DNA of 64,000 nt from JANPPS01 sp965246925 (lineage in GTDB: Bacteria > Pseudomonadota > Alphaproteobacteria > Acetobacterales > Acetobacteraceae). The notes below the pieces were generated by a model. The model did not search any database. It was not told the origin of the DNA and was given only the letters and a program-made list of their open reading frames with translations. The translations under genes and the position numbers were made by a program. Position 1 is the first letter of the stretch; each line of letters starts with the position of its first letter. Location of the stretch: positions 2,914,001 through 2,978,000 of the forward strand of contig OZ251994.1 of NCBI GenBank assembly GCA_965246925.1, read 5' to 3'. This document shows, one piece after another, positions 58,242 to 64,000 of this stretch.

Positions 58242-59927
58242 ATGCCTGATACCTCGACCCTCCGTCCTGCCAAGGACCGCATCGTCGAAGCGGCGCTGCA
58301 ATGCTTTGCGCGCTCGGGCTTCCATGGCGCGTCCATGCAGGAGGTTTGTGCCGAGGCAGGGATGAGCCCGGGCGCGGTATACCGGTATTTTCCGAGCAAG
58401 GTCGCCATCATCGCCGCCATCGCCGAGGCGGAGCGCGCCCAGCATGCCGCGTTCTTCGAGCGGATGGCCGAGGCCGATGATCCCGTGGAGGCGCTGGCCA
58501 GCATCGGGGTCGACACGCTGGAGCGGCTGCTCGCCGGGCCTGCGGCGGCGCTCACGGCCGAGACGATGGCGGAGGCGGCGCGCAACCCTGAAATTCGCGC
58601 CATGTTCCAGCGCCTGAATGCCGAGGCTCGCACCTCGCTCACCCAAGCGCTACGGCGCGGGCAGGAGCGGGGGCTGGTGGACCCGACGCTCGACGTCGAA
58701 ACCGCGTTGCAGCTGATCATGGCGCTGGGCGACGGGCTGGCGGTGCACCAGGGGTTGGATCCCACACTTAATGCGGCGCGGTTCCGCCCGGTGCTGCAAA
58801 TCCTGCTGCGCCGCTTCCTTCGCCCGGTCATGGCGCTCATGCTGCTGGCCATACCCGTGCATGCCGAGCCGAAGCCGCCCGCCGTGACCGTCACCGCCGT
58901 CACGCACGGCCCGATCGCCGAGAGCGCCGTGCTGACCGGCACATTGGTGCCGCGCGAAGAGGTCCTGGTCAGCCCGCAGATCGAGGGCCTGGCGATTACC
59001 GAAATCCTGGCCGAAGAGGGTGACCGCGTGCAGGCCGGGCAGGTGCTGGCCCGGCTGTCGCATGACGTGCTGGACGCGAGCATCGCGCAGAACACCGCGC
59101 AGATCAGCCGGAGCGAGGCGGCGATCGCGCAGGCGCAGAACCTGATCGTGGAGTCGCAGGCGAGCCGGCAGCAGGCGGACCAGGCGCTGGCCCGCACCAA
59201 GGCGTTGGTCGCCGGCGGCAACGCGTCCCGCGAGGTGCTGGAACAGCGGGAAGCGGCCGCCCGCATGACCGGCGCCCGGACCGACAACGCCAGCAACGCG
59301 CTGCATGCGGCCCAGGCGGACCAGGCGCTGGCGATCGCCCAGCGTCAGGAGCTGCTGGTGCGGCTGGCCCGGACGGAGCTGAAGGCGCCCGTGGCCGGTG
59401 TCGTGAGCCGCCGGGTGGCGCGGCTGGGCTCGGTCGTGAACGGCGCCGGGGACCCGCTGTTCCGCCTCATCGAGGACGGCACCATCGAGCTCGAGGCAGA
59501 TGTGCCGGAAACGCTGCTGGCCAAGCTCCGCCCCGGTCAGGCCGCGCGGATCGACACGGCCGGAGGCGCGCGGGACGGCGAGGTCCGGCTTGTCTCGCCC
59601 GAGGTCAATCGCACGTCTCGCCTAGGCCGCGTCCGCGTGACCGTGAGGGGAGGCGGCCTCGTCATCGGCGGATTCGCCCGCGCCACGGTCGAAACCGCGC
59701 GGCATGACGGCGTGCTGGCCCCGCTCTCGGCCGTGTTGTTTCAGCCCAGCGGGCCCGTGGTGCAGGTCGTGCGGGACGGCGTGGTCGAAACACGGCGCAT
59801 CCAGGTCGGCCTCCGCAACGCCACCGACGCGGAGGTGACCGGCGGGCTCGAACCCGGGGAGGCGGTGGTGTCCGTCTCCGGCACCTTCGTCCGAGGCGGC
59901 GATAGGGTAACGGCGGTGGCGAAGTAG
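58242..59927 (+). CDS. TetR-family regulator fused to an RND periplasmic adaptor
   Basis: The frame of 561 residues has a TetR DNA-binding domain at the N-terminus (RIVEAALQCFARSGFHGASM and GMSPGAVYRYFPSKVAII), a TetR ligand-binding region up to about residue 190, then the hydrophobic segment MALMLLAIPVHA and a complete HlyD/AcrA-type adaptor (TGTLVPREEVLVSPQIEG, LKAPVAGVVSRRVARLGSVV and a C-terminal beta domain). No stop separates the parts. ATG 58242 is preferred to GTG 58215. A second start at ATG 58830 may give the adaptor alone. The RND pump follows directly. Confidence 0.83.
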   Translation: MPDTSTLRPAKDRIVEAALQCFARSGFHGASMQEVCAEAGMSPGAVYRYFPSKVAIIAAIAEAERAQHAAFFERMAEADDPVEALASIGVDTLERLLAGPAAALTAETMAEAARNPEIRAMFQRLNAEARTSLTQALRRGQERGLVDPTLDVETALQLIMALGDGLAVHQGLDPTLNAARFRPVLQILLRRFLRPVMALMLLAIPVHAEPKPPAVTVTAVTHGPIAESAVLTGTLVPREEVLVSPQIEGLAITEILAEEGDRVQAGQVLARLSHDVLDASIAQNTAQISRSEAAIAQAQNLIVESQASRQQADQALARTKALVAGGNASREVLEQREAAARMTGARTDNASNALHAAQADQALAIAQRQELLVRLARTELKAPVAGVVSRRVARLGSVVNGAGDPLFRLIEDGTIELEADVPETLLAKLRPGQAARIDTAGGARDGEVRLVSPEVNRTSRLGRVRVTVRGGGLVIGGFARATVETARHDGVLAPLSAVLFQPSGPVVQVVRDGVVETRRIQVGLRNATDAEVTGGLEPGEAVVSVSGTFVRGGDRVTAVAK

Positions 59928-62900
59928 ATGGCGCTCAACATCTCCGGCGCGGCGATCCGCAACCCGATCCCGCCGATCGTGCTGTTCGCGGTGCTGACCT
60001 TGCTGGGCGTTTGGGCGTTCGGCGCATTGCCGATCACGCGCTCCCCCAACATCGACATCCCGTTCATCTCCGTGACCGTGACCCAGCCCGGCGCCGCCCC
60101 GGCCGAATTGGAGGCGCAGGTCACGAAGAAGGTGGAGGACACCGTCGCCAACGTGACCGGGGTGAAGCACGTGCAGAGCACGATCACGGACGGCGTGAGC
60201 CTGACCGCGATCGAGCTTCGCCTCGAAGTCAGCTCCGACCGCGCGCTGAACGACGTGCGGGATGCGGTCAGCAAGATCAGGGCCGACCTGCCGCGCGCGA
60301 TCGATGAGCCGATCATCGAGCGGATCGACATCGTGGGCCAAAGCATCCTGACGTTCGCCGCGACGGCGCCGGGCATGACGGCGGAGGGGCTGAGCTGGTT
60401 CGTGGACGACACCGTCACGCGCGACCTGCAGGGGGTGAAGGGCATCGGGCGGATCGAGCGGATCGGCGGCGTCACGCGGGAGATCCGCGTGAGCCTGGAC
60501 CCGGACCGGCTGGCCGCGCTGGGCGTCACCGCCGCCGACGTGAACCGGCAGCTGCGCGCCACCAGCGCTGACCTGTCCGGCGGGCGCGGTGAGGTAGGCG
60601 GACAAGAACAGGCCATCCGTACCCTGGCCGGCGCGCGGAGCCTGGCGCAGCTCGAGGCCACGCGCATCGTGCTGCCGGGCGGGCGGGAGGCGCGGCTGTC
60701 CGACGTCGCGGCCGTGAGCGACGCTTTCGAGGAGCCGCGGGATTTCGCCCGGCTGAACGGCCATACCCCGGTCGTGAGCTTCGCCGTCTATCGCGCCAAG
60801 GGCGCCAGCGAGGTCACGGTCGCCGACGCCGTGCAGCAGCACCTGGCGCACTTGGCCGAGCTGCATCCCGAGGTCGGCTACACGCTGATCGATGACGGCG
60901 TCCGTTCGTCGCGCGGCAGCTATCTTTCGGCAATGCATGGCTTGCTGGAAGGCGCGGCGCTGGCGACGGTCGTGGTGTTCCTGTTCCTCCGCAACTGGCG
61001 GGCCACGCTGCTGGTGGCCGTCGCCTTGCCGCTCTCGGTCATGCCGGCGTTCGCGGTCATGCAGCTGCTGGGCTTCACGCTCAATTTCGTGAGCCTGCTC
61101 GCCATCACGCTGGTGACCGGCATCCTGGTCGACGACGCGATCGTGGAGATCGAGAATATCGTGCGCCACATGCGGATGGGCAAACGCCCGTTCGAGGCGG
61201 CGGTGGAGGCGGCGGACGAGATCGGGCTCGCGGTTATCGCCATCACCTGCACCATCATCGCCGTGTTCGCCCCGGTGTCGTTCATGAGCGGGATCGCCGG
61301 GCAGTTCTTCAAGCAGTTCGGGCTGACGGTCGCGGCTGCCGTATTGGCGTCGTTGCTGGTGGCGCGGCTGATCACGCCCTTGATGGCCGCCTATCTGATG
61401 GCGCCGGTAGCCGCGCATGATGAGCGGGACGGCTGGATCATGCGGGCCTATACGCGCTTCCTGGCGGGCACGCTGCGCTGGCGTGGCGTCACCATGCTGG
61501 TGGGCCTGCTCGCGTTCGGCCTGTCGATCTGGTCCACCACGCTGCTGCCGACCGGGTTCATCCCCGCGCCGGACGAGAGCCGGATCGTGCTGTCGGTCGA
61601 ACTGCCGTCCGGCTCCACGCTGGAAGACACGCGCCGCAAGACGGACGAGATCGCGGCCGAATTCCAGCGCGTGCCGGAGGTTACCAGCGTGTTCGTGGTC
61701 GGCGGCACGACGCCCACCGGCGCGGGCAAGGAAATCCGGCGCGCCAAGCTGATCGTGAACCTGGTGCTGAAAGATCAGCGCGCGCGGAAGCAAAAACAGA
61801 TCGAGGCCGAGCTGAATGACCGCCTGGCGCTAATTCCGGACGTGCGCGGCTGGTATGTGAACGACCGGGGCGAGCGGGAGCTGGCCGTCACCTTGCTGGG
61901 TGAGAACCCGGCGGCGCTCGATCAAGTTGAGAGCCGGCTCGAAGGTGCGATGCGCCGGATCCCCGGTTTCGCCAACGTCGCGCCCAGCGCCGGCGCGGAC
62001 CGGCCGGAGATTCGCGTGACGCCCCGGGGTGACGAGGCGGCGCGGCTCGGCGTCAGCACGGACGCCATCGGCGAGGCGGTGCGGGTCGCGACCATCGGCG
62101 ACGTGCCGGCCAACCTCGCCAAGTTCCGGGACGGCGACCGGCTGATCCCGATCCGGGTGCAGGTGGATCAGACGCTGCGGGCCGACATCAATGCGCTGCA
62201 GGCTTTGTCGGTGCCGGGCACCGCCGGCCCGACCCCGCTGTTGGCGGTGGCGGACGTGTCCATGGGGCAGGGGCCGGCCAGTATCGAGCGGTACGACCGC
62301 GTGCGCCGGGTCGTGCTGGGTGCCGATCTGTCGGGGGGCCTGGCACTCGGTGCGGCGATCGAGCGGGTCTATGCGCTGCCGGAGGCGCAGGCGATGCCGC
62401 CGGGGGTGGAGCTGAAGCGGGGCGGCGACGCGGAGATCATGGGTGAGGTGTTCAGCGCCTTCGGCCTCGCGATGGGGGCCGGGCTCATGATCGTGCTGGC
62501 AGTGCTAGTGCTGCTGTTCCGCAACGTGTTTCAGCCGGTCACGATCCTGTTCTCCCTGCCGCTCAGCCTGGGGGGCGTGATCCTGGCGCTGCTGGTCACC
62601 GGGCAGCCGATCAGCATGCCGGTGGTGATCGGCATCCTGATGCTGATGGGGATCGTGACCAAGAACGCCATCATGCTGGTGGATTTCGCGATCGAGCGCC
62701 GGGCGGGCGGCATGCCGAGGGGCGAGGCGATCATCGATGCGGGCCGGAAGCGCGCCCGCCCCATCGTCATGACCACCATCGCCATGGTGGCCGGCATGAT
62801 CCCGAGCGCGCTGGGGATCGGCGACGGCGGCGAGTTCCGCTCTCCCATGGCCATCGGCGTGATCGGCGGACTGATCGTCTCCACCGTACTGTCCCTGGTG

Positions 62901-63047
62901 TTTGTTCCCAGTTTCTATACGTTGATGGACGATGTGTCTCGCGGGGCTGGCTGGCTGTTCGGCCGCTTGCTGACCCGGCGGGACGCGCCGATTCCCCGTC
63001 CGGCGCGCCCCGTGCCGGCCCATCCCATCCCATCCCCGGCGGAGTAG
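59928..63047 (+). CDS. RND family efflux transporter, inner-membrane pump subunit
   Basis: The 1039-residue protein has the AcrB-type layout: twelve membrane helices in two halves and two large periplasmic loops. It has the proton-relay Asp pair in GILVDDAIVEIENIVRHM (helix 4) and IGILMLMGIVTKNAIMLVDFAIERR (helix 10). With the adaptor encoded just upstream (the ATG directly follows that stop) it would expel drugs, lipids or metals through an outer-membrane factor not encoded here. The substrate cannot be predicted. Confidence 0.93.
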   Translation: MALNISGAAIRNPIPPIVLFAVLTLLGVWAFGALPITRSPNIDIPFISVTVTQPGAAPAELEAQVTKKVEDTVANVTGVKHVQSTITDGVSLTAIELRLEVSSDRALNDVRDAVSKIRADLPRAIDEPIIERIDIVGQSILTFAATAPGMTAEGLSWFVDDTVTRDLQGVKGIGRIERIGGVTREIRVSLDPDRLAALGVTAADVNRQLRATSADLSGGRGEVGGQEQAIRTLAGARSLAQLEATRIVLPGGREARLSDVAAVSDAFEEPRDFARLNGHTPVVSFAVYRAKGASEVTVADAVQQHLAHLAELHPEVGYTLIDDGVRSSRGSYLSAMHGLLEGAALATVVVFLFLRNWRATLLVAVALPLSVMPAFAVMQLLGFTLNFVSLLAITLVTGILVDDAIVEIENIVRHMRMGKRPFEAAVEAADEIGLAVIAITCTIIAVFAPVSFMSGIAGQFFKQFGLTVAAAVLASLLVARLITPLMAAYLMAPVAAHDERDGWIMRAYTRFLAGTLRWRGVTMLVGLLAFGLSIWSTTLLPTGFIPAPDESRIVLSVELPSGSTLEDTRRKTDEIAAEFQRVPEVTSVFVVGGTTPTGAGKEIRRAKLIVNLVLKDQRARKQKQIEAELNDRLALIPDVRGWYVNDRGERELAVTLLGENPAALDQVESRLEGAMRRIPGFANVAPSAGADRPEIRVTPRGDEAARLGVSTDAIGEAVRVATIGDVPANLAKFRDGDRLIPIRVQVDQTLRADINALQALSVPGTAGPTPLLAVADVSMGQGPASIERYDRVRRVVLGADLSGGLALGAAIERVYALPEAQAMPPGVELKRGGDAEIMGEVFSAFGLAMGAGLMIVLAVLVLLFRNVFQPVTILFSLPLSLGGVILALLVTGQPISMPVVIGILMLMGIVTKNAIMLVDFAIERRAGGMPRGEAIIDAGRKRARPIVMTTIAMVAGMIPSALGIGDGGEFRSPMAIGVIGGLIVSTVLSLVFVPSFYTLMDDVSRGAGWLFGRLLTRRDAPIPRPARPVPAHPIPSPAE

Positions 63048-63048
63048 C

Positions 63049-63648
63049 ATGGACGATCTGATCGAAGGATACCGGAGGTTCCGCGCCGAGACCTGGCCCG
63101 CCGAGCGTGCCCGCTATCAGACGCTCGCTGAAGGTCAGCACCCCGAGACGATGGTGATCGCCTGTTCGGATAGCCGGGTGGATCCTGCGACGGTGTTTGG
63201 TGCCGGGCCTGGCCAGCTATTCGTGGTGCGCAACGTCGCCGGTTTGGTGCCGCCTTGGACCCCCGACGCCGGCTATCACGGCACCAGCGCCGCACTGGAG
63301 TTCGCCGTGCGGGTGCTGAAGGTGTCCCGCATCGTGGTGCTCGGCCACGCCCGCTGCGGCGGCGTGCAGGCGATGGTCGAAGGCGCGCCGCCCGAGGCGC
63401 AGGATTTCGTGGCCCCCTGGATGCAGATCGCCACCTCAGCGCTGAGCCACCCCCCCGCACCCGGCGCGGAGCCGTTGACCCATTACGAGACCGAGGTCGT
63501 ACGCCTGTCATTGGACAACCTGATGACGTTCCCCTGGATCGCCGATGCGGTTCACGCCGGACGGTTGAAGGTGCAGGGGTTCAGGTTCGACATTCATACG
63601 GGCATTCTGTCCCGCTTAGAACAAGAGGGCTTCACGCCGGTGAGTTAG
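63049..63648 (+). CDS. beta-class carbonic anhydrase
   Basis: The 199-residue enzyme interconverts carbon dioxide and bicarbonate. Zinc ligands are Cys39 in VIACSDSR (with Asp41 and Arg43 of the catalytic dyad), His98 and Cys101 in GHARCGG. Length fits the short bacterial beta class. It starts 1 nt after the RND pump stop, so it is probably on the same transcript, although a functional link is not evident. Confidence 0.94.
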   Translation: MDDLIEGYRRFRAETWPAERARYQTLAEGQHPETMVIACSDSRVDPATVFGAGPGQLFVVRNVAGLVPPWTPDAGYHGTSAALEFAVRVLKVSRIVVLGHARCGGVQAMVEGAPPEAQDFVAPWMQIATSALSHPPAPGAEPLTHYETEVVRLSLDNLMTFPWIADAVHAGRLKVQGFRFDIHTGILSRLEQEGFTPVS

Positions 63649-63660
63649 ACCGGGAAGAAA

Positions 63661-64000
63661 TCAGGCGCGGCCGGCGGTTCCGCTCAGTAGCGAGGGGTCC
63701 ACGCGTAGGATCTGCATCGCGCGCCGCCACTTGGTCGGGTGGTCGTCATCAAATAGCAGGCCGAGCTCCGATGGGGCCGAGAGCCAGACGTTGTCCTGCA
63801 TCTCCTGATCCAGCTGGCCCGGCCCCCAATGCGCGTAGCCCAGCGCCAGCAGTCCCTCCCGCGGGCCGCCGCCTTGGGCGATCTCCTGCAGCACGTCGAG
63901 GCTTGCGGTGAGCGCCAGCTGGTCATCGACGCGGAGGCTCCCGTCGCTGGTCCAATCCGAGGTATGCAGCACGAAGCCGCGGCCATGATCGACCGGGCCG
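63661..64000 (-). CDS. YqgE/AlgH family protein, C-terminal part
   Basis: At least 112 residues are in the window; the N-terminus lies beyond 64000. The frame runs GPVDHGRGFVLHTSDWTSDG and continues with LQEIAQGGGPREGLLALGYAHWGPGQLDQE and DNVWLSAP (the second covers about 30 residues), hallmarks of the UPF0301 YqgE family. The biochemical role is unknown. It is convergent with the carbonic anhydrase gene, 12 nt apart. Confidence 0.9.
   Translation of the reverse strand, partial: GPVDHGRGFVLHTSDWTSDGSLRVDDQLALTASLDVLQEIAQGGGPREGLLALGYAHWGPGQLDQEMQDNVWLSAPSELGLLFDDDHPTKWRRAMQILRVDPSLLSGTAGRA

Noticed and set aside
59622..61793. Minus-strand open frame of 723 codons
   Set aside because: It is antisense to the adaptor and RND pump genes and its product is His/Arg/Asp-rich low complexity, as expected from the complement of GC-rich codons.

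Overview
The window comes from a GC-rich, Gram-negative alphaproteobacterium, most likely of the order Rhodospirillales and plausibly the family Acetobacteraceae (inference from gene content). It carries a CtrA response regulator beside flagellar fliI/fliJ, a complete run of late lipid A and Kdo genes, a Tim44-domain protein, an M16 processing-peptidase-like protease and long runs of genes joined by 4-nt start/stop overlaps. Codon use is strongly GC-biased almost throughout. No phage, insertion sequence, replication origin or CRISPR array was seen.

Layout. 1-2112: a partial VOC/glyoxalase gene, a secreted cytochrome c and two tandem paralogous membrane proteins. 2205-12467 (minus): an almost continuous 11-gene unit that starts with an acyl carrier protein, a ketosynthase, a type III polyketide synthase, a methyltransferase and a FAD oxidoreductase, and runs by overlapping codons into a DUF4129/DUF4350/MoxR/DUF58/SpoIIM-like/RDD membrane module. 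12584-15878: envelope and stress genes, a Cof-type HAD phosphatase, an outer-membrane channel-like protein and a lipoprotein. 15975-21257: a small acidic protein, thrC, an M16 peptidase, pmbA and a Tim44-domain protein. 21393-27154: an LPS block (LpxH-like phosphatase, glycosyltransferase, DUF374 acyltransferase, waaA, lpxK, lpxL-like). 27151-31291: a 51-residue charged protein, a cold shock protein, xseA with internal repeats, purD and a helical protein. 31397-33523: a TonB-like protein, tRNA-Trp, secE and nusG. 33520-38547 (minus): ugd, a large methyltransferase with a duplicated unknown domain, and an RgpF-like protein. 38621-47374: fliJ, fliI, ctrA, nadK, a nitrilase-like amidase, fhs, a HAD phosphatase and pyrD. 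47657-48090 holds a decayed type I restriction subunit. 48091-55430 (minus): a tightly coupled eight-gene glycan-type cluster. 55508-64000: a GT9-like gene, nhaA, an HpxZ-like protein, a truncated HicB antitoxin, a TetR/adaptor fusion with its RND pump, a carbonic anhydrase and a partial YqgE.

The most promising candidates for undescribed biology are the eight-gene glycan cluster at 48091-55430, whose glycosidase appears circularly permuted; the coupling of a type III PKS pathway to a MoxR/DUF58 module; the 873-residue methyltransferase with two copies of an unrecognised 275-residue domain; and a TetR regulator fused in frame to an RND periplasmic adaptor. A REP-like palindromic element occurs at least five times. 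Three copies lie inside reading frames and are read in the same frame, giving the same Pro/Gly-rich peptide.
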